The notes under the pieces: model-generated | Seen by the model: only the letters and a program-made list of their open reading frames with translations | What the model was told of the DNA's origin: nothing | Databases searched by the model: none | Program-made: the position numbers and the translations under genes | In this document: positions 37,476 to 46,720 of the stretch, piece by piece | How positions within the stretch are numbered: the first letter of the stretch is position 1 | How the letters are laid out: the number at the start of each line of letters is the position of its first letter | Source: Neobacillus pocheonensis | Lineage (GTDB): Bacteria; Bacillota; Bacilli; Bacillales; Cytobacillaceae | Reading direction: 5' to 3' | DNA: 64,000 nucleotides | NCBI GenBank assembly: GCA_023702235.1 | Contig: JAMQCR010000001.1 | Span: 1-64,000, forward strand

Positions 37476-37832
37476 ATGAATGATTCGTATGTTGACAAAG
37501 TTCTTATTGTCGAAGGTAAATCGGATAAAAAAAAGGTAAAGAGTATTGTAAAGGAACCTGTTGAAATCATCTGTACAAATGGAACGATCAGTATCACAAA
37601 ATTAGATGAATTGATCGATTTCCTTGAAGACAAAGAGGTCTATATTCTTGTAGATGCGGACGAAGCAGGCGAAAAGCTCCGCAAGCAGTTTAAAAGGGAA
37701 TTCCCCCATGCCGAACACTTGTATATTGATCGAATGTATCGAGAAGTAGCGACGGCTCCAGAAAAACATCTTGCTACCGTTCTATTAAGTGCAAATATCG
37801 ATGTTCATACCCAATTTTTAGAGAATTGCTGA
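37476..37832 (+). CDS. yusF: Toprim-domain protein YusF
   Basis: This 118-residue stand-alone Toprim protein has the first motif VLIVEGKSDKKK (catalytic Glu) and the second ILVDADEAGEKLRKQF (DxD). The latter is shared with RNase M5, primases and topoisomerases. The substrate of YusF is not known to me; RNase M5-like activity is a guess from similarity. ATG 37476 follows ATAGGTGATCG. Its stop lies nine bases before the yusE start, suggesting coupling. Confidence 0.85.
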   Translation: MNDSYVDKVLIVEGKSDKKKVKSIVKEPVEIICTNGTISITKLDELIDFLEDKEVYILVDADEAGEKLRKQFKREFPHAEHLYIDRMYREVATAPEKHLATVLLSANIDVHTQFLENC

Positions 37833-37840
37833 GCCTTCTA

Positions 37841-38155
37841 ATGATGAAAGAATGGACTAGAGAAGAGTTATCATCATTTATTGAACAAAAATCGTCTGGA
37901 ATCGTCTATTTTTATACGCCTTTATGCGGGACATGTCAGGTTGCCTCGAGGATGCTCCAAATCATCGGGGAAATGGTAACTGTAGAAATGGGTAAAATGA
38001 ACTTAAACTATTACCCTGATATCGCTAAACTCTTTGCTGTCGAGAGTGTTCCCTGTCTCTTGCTTGTTAAGAATGGTCATGTGAGAGAGGTCATTTATGC
38101 CTTCCATTCTATCCCGTACTTGCTGGAAAAAATTAAAGAACAAATACGCAACTGA
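37841..38155 (+). CDS. yusE: Thioredoxin-like protein YusE
   Basis: This thioredoxin-fold protein of about 104 residues has the active site CGTC in YFYTPLCGTCQVASRMLQ and the cis-Pro in FAVESVPCLLLVKNGHV. No signal peptide is seen, so it is cytosolic. The start is ATG 37841 or 37844; no strong ribosome-binding site stands before either, consistent with coupling to yusF. A terminator follows the stop directly. Confidence 0.85.
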   Translation: MMKEWTREELSSFIEQKSSGIVYFYTPLCGTCQVASRMLQIIGEMVTVEMGKMNLNYYPDIAKLFAVESVPCLLLVKNGHVREVIYAFHSIPYLLEKIKEQIRN

Positions 38156-38184
38156 ACAGATGCCAAAAAGCGTCTGTTTTTTTT
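38156..38184 (+). terminator. Terminator after yusE
   Basis: ACAGATGC, loop CAAAAA, GCGTCTG, followed by eight T. It overlaps the end of yusE. Confidence 0.85.
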
Positions 38185-38265
38185 GTCGAACAAATATAAA
38201 AGGATATCAACCCCGTTTGCTGAATATAAAGGGATAGGTAAGTAGAACGGAACGGGGTGGTGGAA

Positions 38266-38640
38266 ATGATCGAGACGATTCAGTCCTTTCTTCAGACAAT
38301 CAAAGAACGGAACGATGTAAGGCAATTAATTAAACATACAGATAGACTAATGATTCGTTTTATTTGTGGCCAAAAGACGATCCCCATAGCTTTAATAAAT
38401 GGAGAATTTTCTTGGCTACATGATGCTGAGGAGAAATTCCATTCATGTGAAATTAATGGAGATGTAACTACAATTAAAAGGCTGCTTGAAGGGAAGGAAA
38501 AATTGCGTTTTCTCATAAAGAATGGTCAGCTAAAGGTAACTGCCTCGTTTCGAACCATTCTAATGCTGGAATCTATCTTTTATTTAACAAAAGCGAGAGA
38601 AGAGTTAGAACAAATCTGTAGCACTATTGGCTCGATTTAG
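38266..38640 (+). CDS. yusD: YusD-like SCP2-fold protein
   Basis: This small protein of about 124 residues has a pattern like a sterol-carrier-protein-2 domain: DRLMIRFICGQKTIPIALINGEFSW, SCEINGDVTTIKRLLEGKEKLRFLIKNGQLKVTASFRTILMLESIFYL. Similar proteins occur at this place in Bacillus, just before the metNPQ S-box. ATG 38266 is chosen behind CGGGGTGGTGG. It probably binds a lipid or acyl group, which is inferred from the fold only. Confidence 0.7.
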   Translation: MIETIQSFLQTIKERNDVRQLIKHTDRLMIRFICGQKTIPIALINGEFSWLHDAEEKFHSCEINGDVTTIKRLLEGKEKLRFLIKNGQLKVTASFRTILMLESIFYLTKAREELEQICSTIGSI

Positions 38641-38692
38641 TAAATGCTTACTATTTCCTAGAGGAATAGTGCGAAAAATGTAGAAATTTACG

Positions 38693-38721
38693 TTGACACC
38701 ACTTTTTATCCGTGTTACGAT
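38693..38721 (+). promoter_or_regulatory. Promoter of the metNPQ operon
   Basis: TTGACA (38693-38698), 17 bases, TACGAT (38716-38721). Transcription should start about 55 bases before the S-box aptamer. Confidence 0.75.
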
Positions 38722-38783
38722 AACTTTTGTAAAATAATTGCTTAAATCATTTAACGTGTTAATTGAATATAGGATGTGTAATA

Positions 38784-38946
38784 CTCTTATCGAGAGAGGT
38801 GGAGGGATGTGCCCGATGATACCCGGCAACCGTCAATTTTTTTATTGAAATGGTGCCAATTCACACAAAGCATTTGCTTTGGGAGATGGGAGAAAGGACT
38901 ATTTTAATGATGCCTTTCTGCCTGTGCAGAAAGGCTTTTTATTTTT
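38784..38946 (+). ncRNA. SAM-I (S-box) riboswitch with terminator
   Basis: The conserved core is clear: CTCTTATCGAGAGAGGTGGA, then GGGATGTGCCCGATGATACC and CGGCAACC. A variable hairpin follows, then GGTGCCAATTC and a TTTGGGAGATGGGAGAAAG closing strand. An intrinsic terminator follows: GCCTTTCTGC, loop CTGT, GCAGAAAGGC, then a T run (38912-38946). When SAM is bound the terminator forms and metNPQ is shut off; with little SAM it is read through. Confidence 0.97.
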
Positions 38947-39069
38947 CTAAAATAGTAGAATGTTTTGCTTTAAATAGTCAAAACCTATATTTAAGTGATG
39001 AGGAGCGGCCGGAATTTTTGGAATTATGATTAAATTCCGAGTAAATCGGGGGAAAAAGTAGGTGAGTCA

Positions 39070-40095
39070 ATGATATCAATAAAAAATGTTCGAAAGTTTT
39101 ATCCTTCAAAACAAGGGCAGCTAAAAGCGGTAGACGAAGTGAACCTGGAAATCAATGAAGGCGAAATTTTCGGGGTAATTGGATATAGTGGTGCTGGTAA
39201 AAGTACGTTAATTCGAATGCTGAACGGGCTGGAGCTTCCGACTGAGGGTTCTATTACGGTAGCAGGTCGAGTGATTTCAAAGATTAAAGGCAGGGACTTG
39301 CGTATTGCCCGCCAGGAAATTAGTATGATTTTTCAGCATTTTAATTTACTGTGGTCAAGGACAGTAAGTGAAAATATTGCTTTCCCACTAGAAATTGCTG
39401 GTGTAAAAGGACCAGCGAGAATGAAGAAAGTCAACGAACTTATTAAGCTAGTTGGTCTTGAGGGAAGAGAAAATGCTTACCCATCACAGCTAAGCGGTGG
39501 ACAAAAGCAAAGGGTAGGAATTGCAAGGGCGCTGGCCAATAATCCAAAAGTTTTGCTTTGTGATGAAGCAACGTCAGCCCTTGATCCGCAAACGACCGAT
39601 TCAATTTTAGAATTGTTAGTCGATATTAATAAACGACTCGGTTTGACTATCGTTTTGATTACACATGAAATGCATGTGATAAGGAAAATCTGTCATCGGG
39701 TTGCGGTAATGGAAAGCGGGAAAATCGTTGAGCTTGGTTCCGTTTTAGATGTGTTTAAAAACCCCCAAGCGCCGATTACAAAACGATTTGTCCAGCAAGT
39801 AACAGAGCCGGAAGAAACAAAAGAAACGGCAGAACATTTGCTTGAACGCTACCATTCGGGGAGAGTTGTCCAGCTGACCTTTATCGGCGAAACAACGGAA
39901 CAGCCTCTAATTACGAGTTTAATACGCAATTATAATGTAACAGTTAATATCCTTCAGGGTAAAATTTCCCAAACACAAAGTGGTTCATATGGTTCCCTCT
40001 TTATTCATCTCGATGGTGAAGCGGAAGAAATCAACCAAGCAGTTGACTTCATTCGCACACAGCAGGTTGGAGTGGAGGTGGTTACAAATGATTAG
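39070..40095 (+). CDS. metN: Methionine ABC importer, ATPase
   Basis: This 341-residue ABC ATPase of the MetNPQ importer has Walker A GYSGAGKST, signature LSGGQKQRVGIARALAN, Walker B VLLCDEATSALDP, and the switch His in LITHEMHV. After about residue 245 a C-terminal NIL/ACT-type domain (VVQLTFIGETTEQPLITSLIRNYNVTVNIL) senses methionine in homologues and inhibits transport. It overlaps metP by eight bases. The S-box upstream links it to methionine or SAM starvation. Confidence 0.96.
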   Translation: MISIKNVRKFYPSKQGQLKAVDEVNLEINEGEIFGVIGYSGAGKSTLIRMLNGLELPTEGSITVAGRVISKIKGRDLRIARQEISMIFQHFNLLWSRTVSENIAFPLEIAGVKGPARMKKVNELIKLVGLEGRENAYPSQLSGGQKQRVGIARALANNPKVLLCDEATSALDPQTTDSILELLVDINKRLGLTIVLITHEMHVIRKICHRVAVMESGKIVELGSVLDVFKNPQAPITKRFVQQVTEPEETKETAEHLLERYHSGRVVQLTFIGETTEQPLITSLIRNYNVTVNILQGKISQTQSGSYGSLFIHLDGEAEEINQAVDFIRTQQVGVEVVTND

Positions 40096-40759
40096 TGGCC
40101 AATACTTTAAGGATATTGATTGGCAAGCCATGTGGGATGCAACCGTTCAAACTCTTTATATGTCAGCTATTTCGGTAGTGGCTACCTTTATTTTGGGTAT
40201 TATTCTTGGTTTATTGCTATTCCTTACAACGAAAGGAAATATGTGGGAAAACAAGCCGGTTAATACAGTAATCAGTGCTTTTGTTAATATTTTTCGGTCG
40301 ATTCCGTTTATTATTTTAATTGTGCTATTAATCCCGCTAACAATGTTATTAGTAGGATCTATGATTGGGGAAAATGCAGCATTGCCGGCATTGATTATAG
40401 GAGCCGCACCGTTTTATGCAAGAATGGTGGAGATTGGCCTTAGAGAAATTGATAAAGGGGTTATTGAAGCTGCTAAATCAATGGGAGCAACCACAAGTAC
40501 GATTATTTGGAAGGTGCTTCTTCCGGAATCGATGCCAGCCCTTGTTTCTGGAATCACAGTTACGGCGATTGCACTTATTGGTTACACAGCAATGGCCGGA
40601 GTAATCGGCGCTGGCGGTCTTGGTAACCTGGCTTATCTTGAAGGCTTCCAGCGAAATCAAAACGACGTTACAATTGTCGCAACCGTTATTATTTTAGTTA
40701 TTGTATTTATCGTTCAATTTATTGGTGATTTTATCACTTCTAAAATAGATAAAAGATAA
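40088..40759 (+). CDS. metP: Methionine ABC importer, permease
   Basis: This 223-residue permease has about five membrane segments. The ABC-permease EAA loop is in GLREIDKGVIEAAKSMGATTSTIIWKVLLPESMPALVSG. ATG 40088 lies within the metN end (overlap of eight bases) behind GGAGGTGG, giving coupled translation. It pairs with MetN and the lipoprotein MetQ to import D- and L-methionine. Confidence 0.95.
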   Translation: MISGQYFKDIDWQAMWDATVQTLYMSAISVVATFILGIILGLLLFLTTKGNMWENKPVNTVISAFVNIFRSIPFIILIVLLIPLTMLLVGSMIGENAALPALIIGAAPFYARMVEIGLREIDKGVIEAAKSMGATTSTIIWKVLLPESMPALVSGITVTAIALIGYTAMAGVIGAGGLGNLAYLEGFQRNQNDVTIVATVIILVIVFIVQFIGDFITSKIDKR

Positions 40760-40774
40760 AAAGGAGAGTCTATC

Positions 40775-41617
40775 ATGAAAAGATGGTTAAGTTTAGTTTT
40801 AGCTTTATCACTTGCACTAGTATTAGCCGCATGCGGTTCATCATCATCAACTGATAAATCGCAAGGGAGTAACAAAGAAGTAACATTAACGGTTGGAGCT
40901 TCCAACGTTCCGCATGCTGAGATTTTAAAGCAAGCACAGCCAATTTTAAAGGAAAAAGGCATTAATTTAAAAATTGTTACATTCCAAGATTATATTTTGC
41001 CAAACAAGGCTCTTGCTACAAACCAAATAGATGCAAACTATTTCCAAACGATTCCTTACTTTAATTTGCAAATGAAGGAAAACGGCTATAAGTTTGCCAA
41101 CGCTGGTGGAATCCATATTGAGCCGATCGGTGTTTATTCAAAGAAATATAAGAGCCTAAAAGATCTTCCAAATGGTGCACATATTATCATAAGCAACTCC
41201 GTTTCTGATCATCCTCGTCTTCTTTTAATGCTTCAGAAGTTGGGCTTGATCGAATTAAAACCGGGAATTGACCCGCAGCAATATGATATTAAAGATATTG
41301 TTTCAAATCCAAAGAACTTAAAACTTGATGCTAATTACGATGCAGCTTTATTGCCAAAAATCTATAAAAACGGTGAAGGCGATGCCGTTCTGATTAATTC
41401 TAACTATGCAATTGATAATGGTTTAGACCCAATAAAAGATCCGATTGCACATGAACCAAGTGATCCAAAATCACCTTATGTGAATATCATTGCAGTTCGT
41501 AAAGGTGACGAAAACAAACCAGCAATTAAAACACTTGTTGAAGTGCTTCATTCTAAACAGATTCAAGACTTCATTCTTCAAAAATACAAAGGAGCCGTTG
41601 TGCCGGTTTCCGAATAA
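40775..41617 (+). CDS. metQ: Methionine-binding lipoprotein
   Basis: This 280-residue solute-binding lipoprotein has a signal peptide and a lipobox LAAC at about residues 17-20, followed by a Ser-rich linker. VTLTVGASNVPHAEILKQAQPILKEKGINL is the NlpA/MetQ family start, and VSDHPRLLLMLQKLGLIELKPG and DAALLPKIYKNGEG lie in the binding cleft. It is anchored outside the membrane and delivers methionine to MetP. It is followed by a strong terminator. Confidence 0.95.
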   Translation: MKRWLSLVLALSLALVLAACGSSSSTDKSQGSNKEVTLTVGASNVPHAEILKQAQPILKEKGINLKIVTFQDYILPNKALATNQIDANYFQTIPYFNLQMKENGYKFANAGGIHIEPIGVYSKKYKSLKDLPNGAHIIISNSVSDHPRLLLMLQKLGLIELKPGIDPQQYDIKDIVSNPKNLKLDANYDAALLPKIYKNGEGDAVLINSNYAIDNGLDPIKDPIAHEPSDPKSPYVNIIAVRKGDENKPAIKTLVEVLHSKQIQDFILQKYKGAVVPVSE

Positions 41618-41664
41618 TAAATGTAAAGCAGGCAAATTGTTAAAGACACATGAATATTAAGAGT

Positions 41665-41703
41665 AAAGATAGTAAGGATTGAATATCCCTACTATCTTTT
41701 TTA
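41665..41703 (+). terminator. Terminator of the metNPQ operon
   Basis: AAAGATAGTAAGGAT pairs with ATCCCTACTATCTTT with little mismatch and ends in a T run. Confidence 0.88.
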
Positions 41704-41736
41704 ATCTTAGAGTATAAATTAAATTAATATGGTAAT

Positions 41737-41826
41737 AATCCTATTTCCAAAGCCGAAATATGCCGTAAGGCAGGCGTGAGGTTAAAGGCTCTAGTCTATT
41801 CTTTATGTGCATCGCACATTTTTAAT
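41737..41826 (+). promoter_or_regulatory. Unassigned structured leader with terminator ahead of the AraC-GH39 gene
   Basis: AGCC (41751-41754) pairs with GGCT (41787-41790), enclosing the small hairpin TGCC-GTAA-GGCA (41761-41772) and the single-stranded-looking GGCGTGAGGTTAA. Then comes a short perfect hairpin, ATGTGC-ATC-GCACAT (41805-41819), followed by TTTTTAA, which fits a terminator 22 bases before the start codon. TCTAGTC occurs on both sides of the terminator. It does not match any riboswitch class that I recognise. Confidence 0.45.
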
Positions 41827-41847
41827 CTAGTCCTGAGGTGAATGTTC

Positions 41848-44175
41848 ATGAACCGGCTGATAAAAGAAGATTCTTATCAAATAAGTTTACAAAACATTGA
41901 ATATTATTCACAGCATATCCATTTAGGGATTGAGATTCTTCTTGTTATAAGTGGAGAAATTGAGGTTACGGTCAATCAACATTCCTGCCATTTAGCTGAA
42001 AATGATCTTCTGCTTATTAACGCCAATGATATACGCTCTATTGAGGGTAATAAGGAGAATGTGGTCTTATCGTTACAAATTCCCATGGATCTAATCGAGC
42101 CTTATTATCCGAAAATTCATGAGTGTCATTTTAACTGCAATTCATCCAAAAAGGATAATGGCCTGTATCTGCTTTTTGATCAAATTCGCCAACTAATGGC
42201 AAAAATTTTGATTGCATTTTACCAAAAGCAGGATGGCAGTGAAATTGAGATCAACGGACTGATTTATCAGTTAGTTACACTGTTGATTCGAAATTTTAAA
42301 ACAACACATCACGTGAGTAATCAATTTACGGAAATGAAGGATGAAAGAATTAGAGAGATTCTAGCCTTTATTAAAAAAAATTATCGCAAACCGATATCAT
42401 TGGAGGAAATCGCCAAACAGCAGTATTTGTCTCTTTACTATTTGTCGCGTTATTTCAAGCAGGAAGTTGGGGTTAGTTTCTCCCAATATGTCAAAAATCT
42501 CCGTTTGAAATCAGCGGTTCATGAGCTGCTGCATACCGGCCATAATATTACCCAGATTTCGCTGAATAATGGTTTTCCCGATGTGAAGGCATTTAATAAG
42601 GCTTTTAAAGAAATGTATCAGCAAACGCCTGCAGAATATCGCAGCCATCATAAAATGGAACCGATGGATGTCGAGGAAGTGAAACATGAATCGGAACAAT
42701 ATACATTACTGCAATCGCCCAACTTTTTAATAAAAATCAGCAAATATATTTCAGGAAATGAGAAGAGCACCATGCTGATGGAACCGGCTGCTTCAGCGGT
42801 ATATGTGGACCTGCCTCAGGAGCCCATTTTTATCAGGGAAAAAGCCATAAAGTTACTGGTGATTGGGCAGCTGGAATATGCTTTGCATGAAGAAGTGCAG
42901 GCAGACTTAAAGTTAATTCAAGAGGAACTTGGATTTGAATATATCTATTTTACGAACCTTTTTTCGGGCAGCTTTGCGATGACAACGCCGCTCTATCAAA
43001 TAGGCGGGCAATTTTATCAAATGGATGCCTTATTCAGCCGCTTTCAACAATTAGGGTTGGTTCCTTTCATTCGCGTGGAAGTTGAAAAGGAAGTGGCAAG
43101 TAGCTCTGAATATCTTAAGAAGCTGGATGAATTTTTACAGCACAGTCTTAGTTATTTTGGCAGTGCCTTTGTAGGCAAATGGCGGTTTGAATTGGTTTTC
43201 CCGGAATGGGGTGAAACAGCAAAGAGCTTTTATCAAGATTTTTATCAAACCGTGAAAAAGTGGGCTTCTGCCGCAAAAGTGGGCCTTCATGTGCCGTTTT
43301 CTTTAGGAAAGGCTATACCCGTTCCTGCTGCTGACTTTTTAAACCAAATTTCCGACCGTTGCGAGCTGGTCTGCTTCACCTGCAATCCGAATGAAGAAGT
43401 GGATTTTACCGATATGAATAATCGTACTTTTGAAGGAGTAAAAAATTATGTAAAGAAAGAATGCAGCAGATTAAAGGAAAGTTTATCGTCTGCGGGTTTG
43501 GAGGAGGTTCCAATTTTTCTTACGGATTGGAATACACTATATGGAAATACGATGGATTTGAGCGGCACTTTTTTCCGTTCGGCCCTTATTTTTAAAGAAA
43601 TGCTGGATGCGATGAAGGAAATATCCGGTTTGGGGTTCTGGATTGATACCCACTCACTGGAAAAAAATAATCTGGATCAAGACCATATTGCCATGAATGG
43701 AATTGCCCTCCTGTATTATTATCAAATTAAACGCCCTGCCTATTTTAATCTTCAACTGATGGCAAAAATGACATTAAGGATTTTAGCAGAAGGCGGTGAT
43801 TTTGTCATGGCAAAGGGGGAAAATGGCTACCAATTGGCCGTTTATAACCCCTCCTATATCAATCCTTCTTATTCGGTCGAAAGCTTCTTTTTGCATTCCA
43901 TCACAAAGGAAAAGAAAGTAGTGATTTCAGGCCTGCCGCCTGGACGTTACCAAATTCGCAAGCACATCCTTGATCAAAATAACGGCGAATTTTATATTAA
44001 CTGGATAAATTTGCAGCATCAGGATATTTACGACCAGGAGATCATTTCCTTTATCAAGCAGGGAACCTACCCTGATTTGCAAATTTATGAGGAAAAAGTG
44101 GAAGCGGAGCTTTATTTACAATCCACCCTGACCTTTAACGCTTTTCATCTCTTTGAAATAAAGCCATTAAGTTAA
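41848..44175 (+). CDS. AraC-family regulator fused to a GH39-like domain
   Basis: This 775-residue protein has an N-terminal cupin-like sensor (about residues 1-90). A double helix-turn-helix AraC domain follows (ILAFIKKNYRKPISLEEIAKQQYLSLYYLSRYFKQEVGVSFSQYVKNLRL, to QQTPAEYRSH, about 165-270). A long C-terminal part (about 330-720) follows the GH39 beta-xylosidase pattern, with KWRFELVFPEWGETAKSFYQDF and PIFLTDWNTLYG. GH39 enzymes need the acid/base Glu of a WNEPN motif and a nucleophile Glu in a TEW/TEF-type motif; here FPEW and TDW stand in their places. The domain is therefore probably a sensor. ATG 41848 has GAGGTGAA upstream. It precedes the threonine operon. Confidence 0.8.
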   Translation: MNRLIKEDSYQISLQNIEYYSQHIHLGIEILLVISGEIEVTVNQHSCHLAENDLLLINANDIRSIEGNKENVVLSLQIPMDLIEPYYPKIHECHFNCNSSKKDNGLYLLFDQIRQLMAKILIAFYQKQDGSEIEINGLIYQLVTLLIRNFKTTHHVSNQFTEMKDERIREILAFIKKNYRKPISLEEIAKQQYLSLYYLSRYFKQEVGVSFSQYVKNLRLKSAVHELLHTGHNITQISLNNGFPDVKAFNKAFKEMYQQTPAEYRSHHKMEPMDVEEVKHESEQYTLLQSPNFLIKISKYISGNEKSTMLMEPAASAVYVDLPQEPIFIREKAIKLLVIGQLEYALHEEVQADLKLIQEELGFEYIYFTNLFSGSFAMTTPLYQIGGQFYQMDALFSRFQQLGLVPFIRVEVEKEVASSSEYLKKLDEFLQHSLSYFGSAFVGKWRFELVFPEWGETAKSFYQDFYQTVKKWASAAKVGLHVPFSLGKAIPVPAADFLNQISDRCELVCFTCNPNEEVDFTDMNNRTFEGVKNYVKKECSRLKESLSSAGLEEVPIFLTDWNTLYGNTMDLSGTFFRSALIFKEMLDAMKEISGLGFWIDTHSLEKNNLDQDHIAMNGIALLYYYQIKRPAYFNLQLMAKMTLRILAEGGDFVMAKGENGYQLAVYNPSYINPSYSVESFFLHSITKEKKVVISGLPPGRYQIRKHILDQNNGEFYINWINLQHQDIYDQEIISFIKQGTYPDLQIYEEKVEAELYLQSTLTFNAFHLFEIKPLS

Positions 44176-44231
44176 AACTTAGTGGTCTTTTTTTGTGGTT
44201 AAATGTTACTAAAATGTGAAGGAGGGCAAAT

Positions 44232-44285
44232 ATGGGAGGTACATACAACAAATATGGGAATGTAAATCGACAAAATCCGATTTAA
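44232..44285 (+). CDS. Possible 17-residue small ORF with strong ribosome-binding site
   Basis: GAAGGAGGGCAAAT stands before an ATG that opens MGGTYNKYGNVNRQNPI and a TAA. It lies between the AraC-GH39 gene and the cre site of kbl, on the same strand. The ribosome-binding site is better than those of many real genes here, yet the peptide matches nothing I recognise. It could be a leader peptide or a chance ORF. Confidence 0.3.
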   Translation: MGGTYNKYGNVNRQNPI

Positions 44286-44294
44286 ACTAAATAT

Positions 44295-44309
44295 ATGAAA
44301 ACGGTTTCA
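44295..44309. promoter_or_regulatory. cre site (CcpA operator) upstream of kbl
   Basis: ATGAAAACGGTTTCA fits the CcpA consensus WTGNAANCGNWNNCW at every fixed position. It lies 71 bases before the kbl start, so catabolite control by CcpA of the threonine operon is likely. Confidence 0.75.
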
Positions 44310-44379
44310 GTTTAACTCTTCTTAATCGGAAACGGATAAGAAATTTTTACTGAAAAGTTTATTGATGGAGGTTTATACG

Positions 44380-45576
44380 ATGTCAAGAAAAGTTTTAGAA
44401 GATATATTAACTCCCCAGCTGCAAGAGCTGCGTGAGAAAGGGCTATACAACGTCATTGATACAGTAGAAGGACCCAATGGCCCAATCGTTACAATCAATG
44501 GCAAAGATGTCATTAATATGTCGTCCAACAATTACCTTGGGTTGGCAAACAATGAAAGATTAATCCAAAAGGCGAACGAAGCGACGAAACAGTACGGTGT
44601 GGGTGCCGGTGCCGTTCGGACAATTAACGGAACGATGACCATCCATAATGCATTGGAAAAAAGGATTGCCGAATTCAAGCATACGGAAGCGGCGATTGCT
44701 TTCCAATCAGGATTTAATTGCAATATGGGCGCAATCTCGGCGGTCATGACGAAGAAGGATGCGATTATTTCCGACGAATTGAACCATGCCTCGATTATTG
44801 ATGGCTGCCGTTTGTCCGGAGCGAAAATCATCCGGGTCAAACACCAGGACATGGATAACCTAAGGTGGACTGCAAAAGAAGCGGTCGAAAGCGGTGCCTA
44901 TGAAAAAATTATGTATATCACCGATGGCGTTTTTTCAATGGATGGGGATGTGGCAAAGCTTCCGGAAATCGTGGAAATCGCCGAGGAATATGGCTTGCTA
45001 ACATATGTCGATGACGCACATGGTTCAGGCGTCATGGGCAATGGCGCCGGCACGGTTAAACATTTTGGACTTTCCGATCAAATTGATTTTCAAATCGGAA
45101 CGCTCTCCAAGGCCATTGGTGTTGTGGGAGGCTATGTGGCCGGTACCCAGCAATTGATTGATTGGTTAAAAGTGCGCGCCCGTCCATTCCTATTTTCAAC
45201 ATCGCTGACACCAGGAGCTGCCGCTGCCTGCATTGAAGCCATCAACATCATGACGGAATCAACGGAGAGAGTCGATCAGCTATGGGAAAATGGTCGCTAT
45301 TTAAAAGAAGGCCTGAAAAACTTAGGGTTTGATATTGGCCACTCGGAAACACCGATTACACCATGTATCATCGGCGAAGAAACATTAACGCAGCAATTTT
45401 CCCGCCGCCTAATGGAAGAGGGGGTTTACGCCAAAGCCATCACCTACCCAACGGTGCCAAAGGGAACTGGCAGAGTACGCAATATGCCGACTGCGGCACA
45501 TACAAAAGAAATGCTAGACCAAGTGCTTGCTGTATATGAAAAAGTTGGAAAAGAACTGAGTGTCATCCAAGTTTAG
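44380..45576 (+). CDS. kbl: Glycine C-acetyltransferase (2-amino-3-ketobutyrate CoA ligase)
   Basis: This 398-residue PLP enzyme of the alpha-oxoamine synthase family splits 2-amino-3-oxobutyrate with CoA into glycine and acetyl-CoA. Typical motifs are [53 protein letters not shown], and [20 protein letters not shown] with the PLP lysine. ATG 44380 is chosen behind GATGGAGG. It is followed by the threonine dehydrogenase gene, the usual pair. Confidence 0.95.
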   Translation: MSRKVLEDILTPQLQELREKGLYNVIDTVEGPNGPIVTINGKDVINMSSNNYLGLANNERLIQKANEATKQYGVGAGAVRTINGTMTIHNALEKRIAEFKHTEAAIAFQSGFNCNMGAISAVMTKKDAIISDELNHASIIDGCRLSGAKIIRVKHQDMDNLRWTAKEAVESGAYEKIMYITDGVFSMDGDVAKLPEIVEIAEEYGLLTYVDDAHGSGVMGNGAGTVKHFGLSDQIDFQIGTLSKAIGVVGGYVAGTQQLIDWLKVRARPFLFSTSLTPGAAAACIEAINIMTESTERVDQLWENGRYLKEGLKNLGFDIGHSETPITPCIIGEETLTQQFSRRLMEEGVYAKAITYPTVPKGTGRVRNMPTAAHTKEMLDQVLAVYEKVGKELSVIQV

Positions 45577-45678
45577 AAGATAGACAGGGAAAAGGCCGTT
45601 TCCAGAATGGGTCCCACCCTGTTACAACTTGATACCATGTTCATTTATTAGAGAGAAATACTCAGGAGGTTGTTTACG

Positions 45679-46656
45679 ATGAAAAAAATTCTTGTGACTG
45701 GAAGCTTAGGCCAAATCGGTTCAGAGTTAACGATGAGATTGCGGGAAATTTACGGAGAGAAAAATGTCCTTGCCACTGATATCCGCCATGTTGACGGCAA
45801 CCCAGTGGTGGAAAATGGTTTATTTGATACATTGGATGTGCTGGATGGCGAGAGAATGCAGAAACTGGTCAATGACTATCACATTGATACGATTATCCAT
45901 TTGGCAGCGCTGCTATCGGCAACAGCCGAGCAAAAACCGCTGCTTGCCTGGAATTTAAATATGGGCGGATTGGTAAATGCGCTCGAGGTGGCGCGGAATT
46001 CTCATTGCCAGTTCTTTACACCAAGCTCGATTGGCGCCTTTGGTCTGTCCACGCCAAAAGACAATACACCCCAGGATACAATCCAACGGCCGAACACGAT
46101 GTACGGTGTCACCAAAGTCAGCGCCGAATTGCTATGTGACTATTATTTTGCAAAATTTGGCGTCGATACCCGCGGAGTCCGCTTCCCCGGATTGATTTCC
46201 TACAAAACACTTCCGGGCGGAGGAACGACAGACTATGCGGTTGATATCTACTATGAAGCGTTAAAAAACAAAAAATACACGTCTTATATTGCGAAAGGCA
46301 CTTACATGGATATGATGTATATGCCGGATGCGATTGATTCGATTATGAAATTAATGGAGGCGGATTCATCAAGATTAAAACATCGAAATGCCTTTAATAT
46401 TACAGCCATGAGTTTTGAACCTGAAGAAATTGCCGCCTCCATCAGAAAATTTATACCGGAGTTTACGATGGATTATCAGGTAGATCTTGTCCGGCAGCAG
46501 ATTGCCGACTCGTGGCCAAACAGCATTGATGCGGCCGCTGCCAAAGAGGAATGGGATTTTAACCCGCAGTACGATTTAGATCGTATGACAAAATCCATGT
46601 TCGAAAACTTAGCGAAGAAATTGGGCAATCCATTTGGGGAACCTGTATTGGTTTAA
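45679..46656 (+). CDS. tdh: L-threonine 3-dehydrogenase, SDR/epimerase type
   Basis: This 325-residue protein has an N-terminal Rossmann motif [16 protein letters not shown] and the extended-SDR catalytic [15 protein letters not shown] (YxxxK). GIISYKT-like [24 protein letters not shown] and [19 protein letters not shown] are typical of short-chain-type threonine dehydrogenases, unlike the zinc-dependent MDR type of E. coli and B. subtilis. It oxidises L-threonine to 2-amino-3-oxobutyrate, the Kbl substrate. ATG 45679 follows CAGGAGGTT. Confidence 0.93.
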   Translation: MKKILVTGSLGQIGSELTMRLREIYGEKNVLATDIRHVDGNPVVENGLFDTLDVLDGERMQKLVNDYHIDTIIHLAALLSATAEQKPLLAWNLNMGGLVNALEVARNSHCQFFTPSSIGAFGLSTPKDNTPQDTIQRPNTMYGVTKVSAELLCDYYFAKFGVDTRGVRFPGLISYKTLPGGGTTDYAVDIYYEALKNKKYTSYIAKGTYMDMMYMPDAIDSIMKLMEADSSRLKHRNAFNITAMSFEPEEIAASIRKFIPEFTMDYQVDLVRQQIADSWPNSIDAAAAKEEWDFNPQYDLDRMTKSMFENLAKKLGNPFGEPVLV

Positions 46657-46720
46657 AAGAAAGAAAAACATCAAAAAGAAACGGTTTAAAAAAATTCAAT
46701 GAGGGAAAGTAGGGTTGTTT

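Noticed and set aside
41737..41826. c-di-GMP-I (GEMM) riboswitch, suggested by AAAGCC and GGCGTGAGG
   Set aside because: The conserved GGGACGCAAAGCC block and the GAAA tetraloop-receptor parts are not present, so the leader is left unassigned.
46676..46691. Second cre site before the threonine-operon permease
   Set aside because: AAGAAACGGTTTAAA lacks the required TG and final C of the CcpA consensus.
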